Notes: a model not told the origin generated them from the sequence alone. A stretch of DNA of 12,012 nucleotides from Fidelibacterota bacterium SCGC AAA003-L08 (GCA_000405805.1 ASPJ01000032.1:1-12012), one strand, 5' to 3'. Counted from the first letter of the stretch, positions 1-6,830 are shown. Numbers and translations are program-made.

Positions 1-549
1 ACTCATGTCAACTCCATCCATTATATAACCAACAGAAAAATTAGGGGATGTTTCTCCTACGTATTGACTGCGCTCTCCAATCCCTCTTATTTGAAAATAT
101 CTTAATCTGGAAGTTCCACTAACACCTGTTAAATTTGGAATTTCATTTATTAAATCATCAAAATGCGCTGCACCTTTGTTTCTGAGTATATTCCTGTTGA
201 AGACTGTAAGCGATGTCGTTTTATTTATTAATTTTTCTGATTTTAAGCCAGATTTTACTATTATCTGATCAGATTTAATAATTCCAGATTGCATTATTAT
301 TTCATCTTTAATATCAGAAGATAAAATGTTAATTTCCTCAAAAGCAATATGACTAAATGTAATTTGCGTATGCTTTCTAATTTCAAGAATAAAGTTGCCA
401 TCTTGATTAGTTGTGGTGCCAGTACTTTCAGAATATATATTGACTTGTTTTACTGGATTTCCCGATTCATCGATAACCATTCCTTGAATAGTGATGTTTT
501 GGCTAAATATTAGAGATGCAAATAAAGTAAGTAAGAAATGTTTTTTCAT
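1..549 (-). CDS. TonB-dependent outer-membrane receptor, N-terminal part, probably for thiamine (partial)
   Basis: Reading leftward from the ATG at 549, 183 codons are open to the window edge, so the beta-barrel is missing. Residues 1-17 form a signal peptide (two lysines, hydrophobic core ending LIFSQ). Residues about 18-90 look like a CarboxypepD_reg-like beta-sandwich, with VIDESGNPV (25-33) and TTTNQDGNF (45-53). Residues about 107-183 match the TonB plug domain: DDLINEIPNL (131-140), then FQIRGIGERSQY (152-163) and YIMDGVDM (175-182). Receptors of this build pull scarce substrates across the outer membrane using TonB/ExbBD energy. The TPP riboswitch directly in front implies thiamine or a thiamine precursor as substrate; riboswitch-controlled receptors of this kind are known in Bacteroidetes. 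The start has a strong GGAGG 5 bases upstream. Receptor class is certain; substrate is inferred from regulation. Confidence 0.93.
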   Translation of the reverse strand, partial: MKKHFLLTLFASLIFSQNITIQGMVIDESGNPVKQVNIYSESTGTTTNQDGNFILEIRKHTQITFSHIAFEEINILSSDIKDEIIMQSGIIKSDQIIVKSGLKSEKLINKTTSLTVFNRNILRNKGAAHFDDLINEIPNLTGVSGTSRLRYFQIRGIGERSQYVGETSPNFSVGYIMDGVDMS

Positions 550-622
550 GTTTTCCTCCGCTAGTATTATCTAGTTCAGGTTAAAGGGTATAATCTCAGC
601 CTTTAAGGGGCACCCCTAACAA
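549..622 (-). promoter_or_regulatory. TPP riboswitch (THI-box aptamer)
   Basis: On the minus strand all the conserved THI-box blocks appear in order: GGGGTGC (616-610), a very short P3 (CCT/AGG), CTGAGA (599-594), ACCC, ACCTGA (581-576), and the P4/P5 arm CTAGATAATACTAGCG (574-559). These match the familiar thiM/thiC-type aptamer nearly base for base. A closing P1 can form between TGTT (621-618) and AACA (552-549). No separate expression platform is visible: GGAGG (559-555) lies in the 3' part of the aptamer and the A of the start codon is in the P1 strand. TPP binding would therefore hide the ribosome binding site directly and shut off translation of the receptor when thiamine is plentiful. 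Confidence 0.95.
555..559 (-). promoter_or_regulatory. Shine-Dalgarno GGAGG of the receptor gene, inside the aptamer
   Basis: GGAGG ends 5 bases before the ATG at 549 on the minus strand. It is the strongest ribosome binding site in the window, where most genes have weak or no such site. It occupies the conserved 3' segment of the TPP aptamer, so ligand binding and ribosome binding should exclude each other. Confidence 0.85.
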
Positions 623-664
623 TTAGATATGTTATGCTTAAAAATTAATATATAAATTTAGTGT

Positions 665-1534
665 ATGTTTGAGTTTGATAAAAAATATTTTTCTAAATAT
701 AGTTTGATAGCAGGAATAGATGAAGCTGGCAGAGGGCCTCTTGCAGGGCCTGTGGTTGCATCTTCTGTTGTATTTAGCAAGGAGACATATATAAAAGGAG
801 TGAATGATTCAAAGAAAGTAAGTGCGAAGAAAAGAAATTTATTCTATGATGAGATAATTTCAAAAGCGCTATATGTGGGCATAGGTATAGTACATTCTAA
901 AGAGATAGATGAGTTAAATATATTAGAGGCTACAAAGAATGCAATGAGACTCTCTGTTCTAGACTTAGGTATTACTCCGGATCTATTGCTTGTAGATGGA
1001 AATCAGATAGAATTCCCAGAATATAATCAGGAAAATATAATAAAGGGAGATAGTAAAAGTTTTTCTATAGCCTCTGCATCAATTATAGCCAAAGTGACTA
1101 GAGATAGGATGATGGATAATTATGCTAAAATATTACCTCAGTATGGTTTTGAAAAGCATAAGGGGTATGGAACTAAATATCATTTTGATGCAATTTCGAA
1201 ATATAAATCTTCAGTTATTCACAGAAAGTCATTTAATCCCGTGAAAAATCATTTAGCTTCATTTAAGTATTATTCTGAAAACAATATCCTAAATGGTCTT
1301 TTGGTTCAAATTGCTGGAGATTATTTAATAAAAACTGGATATAATATATTAAGGGTTGATGAGCTATCTATCTATTCTTCTAAAAATGGCAAAGTTTTTG
1401 AATTTCAGATTGATTCAAATATTACTGATTATCAATCAGAAAATAATATTTATAATTCAGAAAAATCAAATTGTCGCTTAATTAAAATAAATTTTAAAAA
1501 AGGAAACTACAGTATCAAGACTGATTTAATTTAA
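665..1534 (+). CDS. rnhB: Ribonuclease HII with an extra C-terminal domain
   Basis: RNase HII cuts the RNA strand of RNA-DNA hybrids, including single ribonucleotides misincorporated in DNA. The core (residues about 12-200) carries the family signature GIDEAGRGPLAGPVV (17-31, catalytic D19 and E20, GRG 22-24), VDGN (110-113, D111), SASIIAKVTRDR (137-148, K143 and D147), KGYGT (166-170) and HRKSF (186-190). The protein is 289 residues, against about 200 for the usual enzyme. Residues 211-250 look like a degenerate YraN/UPF0102 domain: A217, YL 220-221, GY 225-226 and IL 228-229 align with its first helix and VFEFQ (244-248) with its FVEVK strand. The GE of YraN is lost, its catalytic D reads as S and its K as Q. 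No Shine-Dalgarno is seen. The only upstream space is the 42 bases shared with the riboswitch leader. Confidence 0.95.
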   Translation: MFEFDKKYFSKYSLIAGIDEAGRGPLAGPVVASSVVFSKETYIKGVNDSKKVSAKKRNLFYDEIISKALYVGIGIVHSKEIDELNILEATKNAMRLSVLDLGITPDLLLVDGNQIEFPEYNQENIIKGDSKSFSIASASIIAKVTRDRMMDNYAKILPQYGFEKHKGYGTKYHFDAISKYKSSVIHRKSFNPVKNHLASFKYYSENNILNGLLVQIAGDYLIKTGYNILRVDELSIYSSKNGKVFEFQIDSNITDYQSENNIYNSEKSNCRLIKINFKKGNYSIKTDLI

Positions 1535-1592
1535 AGTATATATTGTATTGAATAATCTTGGCTAAATTACATATTATATTTTTATATAAAAC

Positions 1593-3278
1593 ATGAATAA
1601 AACATTTCTAATCATACTAATAATAGGTTCTGTTTGTTTAGCCTTGCATCCAGATGCAAGTGGAAAGAATGGGGTTGTTGTTTCTTCAAATAAATATGCT
1701 TCAGATATAGGAATCCAAATATTAAAAAATGGAGGTAATGCCATTGATGCAGCTATTGCAGTTGGATTTGCATTGGCTGTAGTACATCCGGGTGCAGGCA
1801 ATATTGGGGGTGGAGGCTTTATGCTTATACGATTAGCAGATGGAACAGTAAAAACTATTGATTTTAGGGAAACTGCTCCCGCCGAAGCATATAAAAATAT
1901 GTTTTTAGATGATAGTTTGAATGTTATCCCTAATAAAAGTTGGTCCACATCCTGGGCTACAGGCATTCCTGGGAGTGTTGCAGGATTTGGCTTGGCACAT
2001 GAAAAGTATGGTTCAATGCCTTGGAGGAAGTTGCTATCACCTGCAATTAAATTAGCAGAGCGTGGTTATAAGTTAGATATCTCAAACTATTTCAACCTGA
2101 ATTCAGCGTATTATAGTGATTATTTATCCCGAGATATTGAAGCGAGGAAAATTTTCACCAAAGATTCTGAATATTTTGAACTAGGAGAATTATTTATACA
2201 GAAGAATCTTGGGAAAACGTTAAGAAGGATTTCTCGCAAAGGTTATAGGGAATTTTATGAAGGAAGAACATCGGATATGATAGTTAAATGTATGGAGAGA
2301 ACAAATGGATTGATTACGAAAGATGATTTGAGAGATTACAAGCCTATTATTCGAGAAGCAATAACATTTGACTACAGAGGTTATCAGATACATTCTATGC
2401 CTCCGGCATCATCTGGAGGGATAGCACTTGCTTTAATCTTAAATCAATTAGAAAATATTGATTTTGGGGCAATACCTTATCATAGTAAAGATCATATTCA
2501 TTACCTTGCAGAATCAGAGCGCAGAGCATATGCAGACAGATCTCATTTTCTTGGAGATATAGACTATGTTCCAGTACCGATTGATGATTTAGTAAGTCAA
2601 GAGTATGCTGATTTAAGATTTAAAGAGATTAATAATTTAAAGGCTGATAATAGCTCTAATATCACATATGGTAATATTGAGTTTGAATATAACGAAAAAG
2701 AAGAAACAACTCATTATTCTGTTGTTGATAAATGGGGTAATGCTGTTAGCGTTACTACGACTATTAATGGATGGTATGGGAATGGTATTGTAGTAGATGG
2801 AGCAGGGTTTTTGCTTAATAATGAAATGGATGATTTCTCTTCAAAACCAGGAGTTCCTAATAAATATGGATTAGTAGGGAATACTGCAAATGCAATTGAG
2901 CCTAACAAACGCATGCTTAGTTCAATGACCCCTACTATAGTTGAAGATACAGAAGGGGATTTGTTTTTAGTTATAGGGTCTCCTGGTGGTTCAACAATAA
3001 TTACTACAGTTGCCCAAATAATCATGAATATTATAGACTACAATATGAATATTGAAGATGCAGTTGAAAGTCCACGCTTCCATCACCAATGGTTGCCAGA
3101 TATTATACAGTTTGAGAATAGAGGTTTTTCTATAGAGACATTGTCTGCATTAAAAGATATGGGGCATGACTATACTTATAGATCAAGCATTGGAGAGGCT
3201 AATTGTATACAAATTTATGGCAATTTAAAGTTTGGAAGCGCCGATAGTAGAAGAGGAGCAAGCGCCATTGCATATTGA
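1593..3278 (+). CDS. ggt: Gamma-glutamyltransferase / glutathione hydrolase
   Basis: This is an exported N-terminal-nucleophile hydrolase that removes or transfers the gamma-glutamyl group of glutathione and related peptides, freeing cysteinyl-glycine and glutamate for uptake. Residues 1-18 form a Sec signal peptide. The large-subunit part shows NGGNAIDAAIAVGFALAVVHP (47-66), GNIGGGGFM (69-77), RETAP (92-96, substrate-carboxylate arginine R92) and PPASSGGIAL (270-279). Self-cleavage should occur before T372 in ETTHYSVVD, making T372 the nucleophile of the small subunit. GSPGGS (462-467) is the expected oxyanion and substrate loop. The length of 561 is normal and nothing essential is missing. 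It starts 58 bases after rnhB without a clear Shine-Dalgarno and its stop overlaps a possible lepB start. Confidence 0.96.
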   Translation: MNKTFLIILIIGSVCLALHPDASGKNGVVVSSNKYASDIGIQILKNGGNAIDAAIAVGFALAVVHPGAGNIGGGGFMLIRLADGTVKTIDFRETAPAEAYKNMFLDDSLNVIPNKSWSTSWATGIPGSVAGFGLAHEKYGSMPWRKLLSPAIKLAERGYKLDISNYFNLNSAYYSDYLSRDIEARKIFTKDSEYFELGELFIQKNLGKTLRRISRKGYREFYEGRTSDMIVKCMERTNGLITKDDLRDYKPIIREAITFDYRGYQIHSMPPASSGGIALALILNQLENIDFGAIPYHSKDHIHYLAESERRAYADRSHFLGDIDYVPVPIDDLVSQEYADLRFKEINNLKADNSSNITYGNIEFEYNEKEETTHYSVVDKWGNAVSVTTTINGWYGNGIVVDGAGFLLNNEMDDFSSKPGVPNKYGLVGNTANAIEPNKRMLSSMTPTIVEDTEGDLFLVIGSPGGSTIITTVAQIIMNIIDYNMNIEDAVESPRFHHQWLPDIIQFENRGFSIETLSALKDMGHDYTYRSSIGEANCIQIYGNLKFGSADSRRGASAIAY

Positions 3279-3280
3279 TT

Positions 3281-4516
3281 ATGTTTAGTAAAAAATTTAA
3301 AAAAGAAATTAAAATTTTAATTGTACTAGTTATAGTCGCCTTCACTGTAAAAGGTTCTATTGTGGAAGTATATGTTGTCCCAACTGGATCTATGGAAAAA
3401 GAAATATTGGTAGGAGATTTGCTTTTTGGTAATAAATGGATATATGGAATGCGTACACCAACCTGGCTTGGGATTCCTTATACTAGATTAGGGTTTGACC
3501 TGCCATGGACTAGGCTTCCTGAATTTAAAGAACTCAGAAGAGGAGATGTGACTATTTTTGAATACCCAAGAGATCCGTTTCAAAAATATGTAAAGAGATG
3601 TATTGGTGTTCCCAGAGATACGATTAAAATTGAATCAGGGAATATACTCTATCTCAAAAATGGTAGCTATAGGGAAATGCCTCTCCCAGAAAATGCGCAA
3701 TTTATCAAAGGCATATTAAAATCTAGCGATCCCCCTACTAGACCTCTATATCCTTTATTTGATGGCAATAAAGATAATATTAAGGAGTTTGTTGTGCCAT
3801 TTAAGGGTATGCAAATTGATTTTAAAGAAAATTATCAAAACAACAATAATGTTAGTTGGGTGCATATAATAAGTCTTTTGTTGCAGGATGGGAATACTGT
3901 AGAACTTGAAAATGAGATATTTGTGCTTGATGATACTACTACTATTGAAACCGGATATAGAAAATTCACTATGATTGATCCTGAAGATATTGCTCAAACT
4001 GCTGGCATTTTAAAAAATAAAATCAAAAGTCTTGTCGGGATTAAAGTTGATAAAATCAATGAGTTTAACAATTATGTCCGAGAGGCAATGAGAGATAATT
4101 TAAAAAAAAATATTTATAATCCATGGAAAATTGAGATTGATCAATTAGGTATCTATGGGAATGAGTTTAATAGGTTTGGACAACGACGTTTTGAAAGATA
4201 TTTTCCTAATAAGAAAAGTCTTTTTAATCACGACTGGATCAATAAAAAATCCTTAGTACATTATAAAACAGCCGACACATTATCTAATACTAATGATTTT
4301 ATTTATAATAATTTAAAAGTAAACGGGATGAATATATCGGAACTTAATATATATACCTTGAAATATGATTATTATTTTATGATGGGCGATAATAGAGATA
4401 ATAGCTCTGATTCACGTTTTTGGGGTTTTGTAAATGAAAAACAGATATTAGGTACTCCAATATTTTCATTATTCAATTTATCTGAATTTAAGCCTAATTT
4501 AAAACTTGTAAATTAG
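3281..4516 (+). CDS. lepB: Signal peptidase I with a large insertion
   Basis: LepB is the membrane serine protease that removes signal peptides from exported proteins. A single N-terminal membrane segment (about 11-30) is followed by VPTGSM (33-38, nucleophile S37), RRGDVTIFEYP (86-96), KYVKRCIGVPRD (102-113, general base K105) and, near the end, MMGDNRDNSSDSRFWG (367-382). All catalytic boxes are intact. At 411 residues it is longer than the usual 250-330, because about 235 poorly conserved residues (about 125-360) lie between the lysine box and the GDNRDNS box. Long LepB forms with insertions here occur in Bacteroidetes relatives. Start choice: ATG 3281 sits 2 bases after the ggt stop. An in-frame TTG at 3275 overlaps that stop (TTGA) and would add two residues. 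The nearest purine-rich site (3250-3257) is far from both. Confidence 0.95.
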   Translation: MFSKKFKKEIKILIVLVIVAFTVKGSIVEVYVVPTGSMEKEILVGDLLFGNKWIYGMRTPTWLGIPYTRLGFDLPWTRLPEFKELRRGDVTIFEYPRDPFQKYVKRCIGVPRDTIKIESGNILYLKNGSYREMPLPENAQFIKGILKSSDPPTRPLYPLFDGNKDNIKEFVVPFKGMQIDFKENYQNNNNVSWVHIISLLLQDGNTVELENEIFVLDDTTTIETGYRKFTMIDPEDIAQTAGILKNKIKSLVGIKVDKINEFNNYVREAMRDNLKKNIYNPWKIEIDQLGIYGNEFNRFGQRRFERYFPNKKSLFNHDWINKKSLVHYKTADTLSNTNDFIYNNLKVNGMNISELNIYTLKYDYYFMMGDNRDNSSDSRFWGFVNEKQILGTPIFSLFNLSEFKPNLKLVN

Positions 4517-4528
4517 GTAAATTAATAT

Positions 4529-4954
4529 ATGATTACATTGATATCATTTTTCTTCTTATTATTTTTCTCAACTCTGTTTTCTATATTGTTTTCATATTTT
4601 ATTTTAGAGGAAGATGAGAATAATTTTAATGTTATATTAATTTCAATACTGGCTTCTTCAATAGCCTTTATTTTAAGTAAATCAATCAATTCAGTAGATT
4701 CAAATCTTACTTATAGTTTAGCCATATTTATGATGATTTATTTATCTATCAATTTTTTAAAGAGCAGCAATCAAACCCAACAAATACTATTTATTTTTCC
4801 TGCAATCATAGGTTTGCTCATTGGGTTTGGTTTTATTTTTGAAGTTATTATATTAATGACCTTTCTTTATGTAGTAAAAAGTAGTTTTACTTACATGCAT
4901 ACTTCTGATGAATTTTTCGATGAAGAAGCTAAAAATGAAAAAAATGATAAATAA
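4529..4954 (+). CDS. Small integral membrane protein of unknown function
   Basis: I do not recognise a family. The 141 residues contain hydrophobic stretches at about 4-26, 33-51, 60-77 and 85-118, so four or five membrane helices. They are followed by a short charged tail rich in D, E, K and N (125-141) that probably lies in the cytoplasm. No catalytic-looking polar residues sit inside the helices. It begins 12 bases after lepB and is probably in the same transcript, but no functional link to signal peptidase can be read from the sequence. Hydrophobic AT-rich frames can arise by chance, but the length, the position in the gene series and the clean charged end support a real gene. Confidence 0.75.
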   Translation: MITLISFFFLLFFSTLFSILFSYFILEEDENNFNVILISILASSIAFILSKSINSVDSNLTYSLAIFMMIYLSINFLKSSNQTQQILFIFPAIIGLLIGFGFIFEVIILMTFLYVVKSSFTYMHTSDEFFDEEAKNEKNDK

Positions 4955-5039
4955 TTTAAAATAGAGATTGTAAAAATAGTTAAAATAGTTAAAAATTAAG
5001 ACCCCTCAATAATTAATACTTAATTGGAGTTTGAAAGAT
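4955..5039 (+). promoter_or_regulatory. Spacer that may hold a promoter for the coiled-coil gene pair
   Basis: This is a longer gap than most in this tightly packed window. It is very AT-rich, with a short tandem repeat of TTAAAATAG (about 4970-4990) and a small inverted repeat AATTAA-TAC-TTAATT (5011-5025) directly before the GGAG ribosome site at 5026-5029. An internal promoter is plausible, but I cannot identify certain -10 and -35 elements. Confidence 0.3.
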
Positions 5040-5336
5040 ATGGAATTAGATACACCGGATGGTCGAAAAAAATATTTAAATGATAAGTTAGATAACCTTT
5101 TAGAGGGCATTAACGACTCGTATGGAAAAATGCTTTTAGAAGAACTTATCAGCAGATTAGAAATAACAATAAAAGATTTTAATGATGAAATTGTAGAATT
5201 GTGTTCTCAATTATCTGAAAAAGAAAAAGAGAGACAGCATGTTATTAAAATGATGAAAAGTGAAGATACTTCTCCTGATTCTGAAACCTCTGCAGAATGG
5301 GAAAAGAAACTAGAAGAAATAGAAAAGGATAGTTAG
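5040..5336 (+). CDS. Small charged coiled-coil protein, unknown function
   Basis: The 98-residue product is unfamiliar. It is soluble, highly charged and helical, with a likely coiled coil at about 31-74 (leucine/isoleucine heptads running through LLEELISRLEITIKDFNDE and on to SEKEKERQ). A serine/threonine/acid linker (75-85) and a short charged helix (86-98) follow. It has one cysteine (C55) and no catalytic signature. ATG 5040 is preferred because GGAG at 5026-5029 is 10 bases upstream; an in-frame TTG at 5031 would leave only one base of spacing. The next gene starts one base after its stop and is also a coiled-coil protein, so the two are probably co-translated and may bind each other. 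That partnership is inference. Confidence 0.8.
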   Translation: MELDTPDGRKKYLNDKLDNLLEGINDSYGKMLLEELISRLEITIKDFNDEIVELCSQLSEKEKERQHVIKMMKSEDTSPDSETSAEWEKKLEEIEKDS

Positions 5337-5337
5337 A

Positions 5338-5853
5338 ATGAATTCTATAGTTCAGAAAGTTCACTCAGTTGTAATGTTTTTAATGATACTTGGAATGGTA
5401 TGGATTGGCTTGATAATGAAACCTCAAATAGAGCTTGACCAAGATGATATCGATAAAATAACAGAATCCTTAAAGCAAGATGTTAATGCTTCTAGGGAAG
5501 ACTACAAAAGATTAGAATTGATTCAAATAGGTCATGGCAAACATCTTAATACAACTAATGATACGATTAAGGTTAGACATGACAGGTATAATGATAAAAT
5601 GGAATCTATAGATGATGAGTTCCAAAGGTTAAGTCTTCAGTTAGAGCAATTAAAGGAAATGATTACGCAAAAATTAGATAGAATATCTGATGATATAGTA
5701 ATTCTTAGAGATGAATTTTCTACTAATAAAAGAAATCAAAATAGAACTGTAAGAGAAATCAAAATGAACATTAGCACATTGCAAGATCAATTCGAAGCTC
5801 TAGATAGACAATTAAACCCCAAAAATTATGAAAAAGAAAAGGGTGATGAGTAA
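5338..5853 (+). CDS. Membrane-anchored coiled-coil protein, unknown function
   Basis: This 171-residue protein has one N-terminal membrane segment (about 9-27, ending MKP) with no obvious cleavage site, so it is probably a signal anchor with the rest outside the cytoplasmic membrane. From about 35 to 160 it is almost entirely predicted long helix with heptad spacing (for example FQRLSLQLEQLKEMI, about 94-108, and IKMNISTLQDQFEALDRQL near 141-159), followed by a charged tail. No cysteines or enzymatic motifs are present. It follows the 98-residue coiled-coil gene by one base with AAGGA upstream, and an intrinsic terminator begins 8 bases after its stop, making it the last gene of that transcript. 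The role is unknown; the shape suggests a scaffold or spacer. Confidence 0.82.
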   Translation: MNSIVQKVHSVVMFLMILGMVWIGLIMKPQIELDQDDIDKITESLKQDVNASREDYKRLELIQIGHGKHLNTTNDTIKVRHDRYNDKMESIDDEFQRLSLQLEQLKEMITQKLDRISDDIVILRDEFSTNKRNQNRTVREIKMNISTLQDQFEALDRQLNPKNYEKEKGDE

Positions 5854-5860
5854 AATTTCA

Positions 5861-5886
5861 AAAGGGTGACTAAGTCACCCTTTTTT
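5861..5886 (+). terminator. Rho-independent terminator
   Basis: AAAGGGTGAC (5861-5870), loop TAA, then GTCACCCTTT (5874-5883) make a 10-base-pair hairpin with a GC-containing core, running into six Ts (5881-5886). It lies 8 bases after the coiled-coil gene and closes the rnhB-ggt-lepB side of the window. It is the only clear intrinsic terminator I found here. Confidence 0.9.
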
Positions 5887-5903
5887 ATTATAGGACTATT
5901 ACT

Positions 5904-6245
5904 ATGTTTACAACAGAAGATATTATTGGAGATATTATATTTATTTCATTTCTTGATAAGTCGATGCTTAACCATGTTGGCATTGATTTAGAATGCGGTC
6001 ATTTCAAAGTACTTGGATATGATCGTATGGGAGTATGGGTTGAGCATCCAAATCTTTTTATGATTACGACTAAGAATGATAGTGGGAAGCCTCTTCCTCC
6101 AGGTAAAGAAAAAAAAGAACATATAGAAGCAAATATATTTATCCACTGGTCAAATGTTAAAACATTGATGCATTATCCTGATAGAAAAGGGTTTGACTTT
6201 CCTAGTGAATTTGACAAGGATATAGGTTTTAAGATAAAGAAATAA
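5904..6245 (+). CDS. Small conserved-looking protein, possibly beta-barrel (SH3/Sm-like)
   Basis: I do not recognise the family with certainty. The 113 residues read as alternating short beta strands (GDIIFISFLD 9-18, HVGIDLECG 24-32, FKVLGYDR 34-41, GVWVEHP 43-49, then NIFIHWSNVKTLMHYP 77-92) with a proline/lysine-rich loop (61-73). This strand pattern, with a final FIHW-type strand, recalls small SH3/Sm-like barrels that bind RNA or other proteins. That is pattern-based inference only. No signal peptide or membrane segment is present, so it is cytoplasmic. AGGA sits 8 bases before the start, which lies only 17 bases after the terminator T-run. The next gene, 18 bases on, is a cold-shock-domain protein. 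Confidence 0.75.
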   Translation: MFTTEDIIGDIIFISFLDKSMLNHVGIDLECGHFKVLGYDRMGVWVEHPNLFMITTKNDSGKPLPPGKEKKEHIEANIFIHWSNVKTLMHYPDRKGFDFPSEFDKDIGFKIKK

Positions 6246-6263
6246 AAGGAATAATACAGCTCT

Positions 6264-6458
6264 ATGCAAATAGGTATAGTTAAAAAATGGGATAATAATG
6301 CAGGGTGGGGTTTCATTGAAGGCGATGATGGTGAAGATTATTTTTTTAATATTTCTAATATTCGGAAAGGCCAAATGATTAGGACTGGCATAAACGTAAA
6401 ATTTGATTCTTTTGAAAGTCAGAGAGGCCCTGAAGCAGAAAATGTAACTATATTTTAA
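6264..6458 (+). CDS. Divergent cold-shock-domain protein
   Basis: At 64 residues it has the size of CspA-family proteins, five-strand barrels that bind single-stranded nucleic acids. The family frame is visible: GIVKKWDNNAGWGFIEGDDG (4-23) matches G-VKWFN--KGFGFI---DG, DYFFNIS (25-31) matches DVFVHFS, and FDSFESQRGPEAENV (47-61) matches the final strand with RGP-A-NV. It differs at key binding positions: the RNP1 KGFGFI reads AGWGFI, and the histidine of RNP2 is N29. W9 is retained though shifted in context. It may therefore have altered nucleic-acid preference. AAGGA lies 13 bases upstream. It probably shares a transcript with the preceding barrel-like protein and with folB, which starts 6 bases later. 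Confidence 0.88.
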   Translation: MQIGIVKKWDNNAGWGFIEGDDGEDYFFNISNIRKGQMIRTGINVKFDSFESQRGPEAENVTIF

Positions 6459-6464
6459 TTCTAT

Positions 6465-6830
6465 ATGTATAATTATACAGTTAAATTGAATAATTTAAAA
6501 TTTGATGCCACTCATGGTTTATATGAAGATGAAAAAACTGTTAACCAACCATTCCAAATAGATATAGAAGTCTCTTATCAAAGAGGAAAAACCTGTAATG
6601 ATACTATAGAAAATTCAGTTAATTATGAAAATCTGTATTTAATTTCCAAAGCTATTGTAATTGATAATACTTTTAGTTTAATTGAAACAATAGGTGAAAA
6701 GATTATTCAGAAGGTATTTGAAACTTATAGCCATCTTCAATCTGCATCAGTCACCATAAGAAAACCTCGCATTCAATTTGACAATAATTCCAAATGTGTT
6801 GAGGTTGTCATATCTAGAACTAATGAATAA
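6465..6830 (+). CDS. folB: Dihydroneopterin aldolase
   Basis: FolB splits 7,8-dihydroneopterin into 6-hydroxymethyl-dihydropterin and glycolaldehyde in folate synthesis, in the cytoplasm, usually as an octamer. The 121 residues match the family end to end: the ATHGLYEDEKTVNQPFQIDIEV block (15-36, with the catalytic-region glutamates E21/E23), the NYENLY segment (53-58), SLIETIGEKI (71-80, pterin-binding E74) and the TIRKP block (97-101, K100). folK, the very next pathway step, overlaps it by 8 bases, so product and substrate enzymes are made together. No Shine-Dalgarno is seen. The identification is firm on motifs and context. Confidence 0.93.
   Translation: MYNYTVKLNNLKFDATHGLYEDEKTVNQPFQIDIEVSYQRGKTCNDTIENSVNYENLYLISKAIVIDNTFSLIETIGEKIIQKVFETYSHLQSASVTIRKPRIQFDNNSKCVEVVISRTNE

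Noticed and set aside
1593..1650. Lipoprotein signal on gamma-glutamyltransferase (cysteine at residue 15)
   Set aside because: The residues before C15 (G-S-V) do not form a good lipobox, so a normal cleaved signal peptide is more likely.
2714..3025. Open frame on the minus strand inside ggt
   Set aside because: It is opposite strongly conserved gamma-glutamyltransferase motifs and its peptide has no recognisable domain, so it is a shadow of that gene.
4955..5039. Possible small RNA or riboswitch in the gap before the coiled-coil genes
   Set aside because: Only AT-rich short repeats and a weak 6-base inverted repeat are present, with no conserved aptamer blocks and no terminator-like stem.
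6778..6822. Upstream extension of the folK frame
   Set aside because: These 15 codons lie inside folB and precede the conserved HPPK start (GSNLGDR region). Starting at 6823 gives the family-standard N-terminus.
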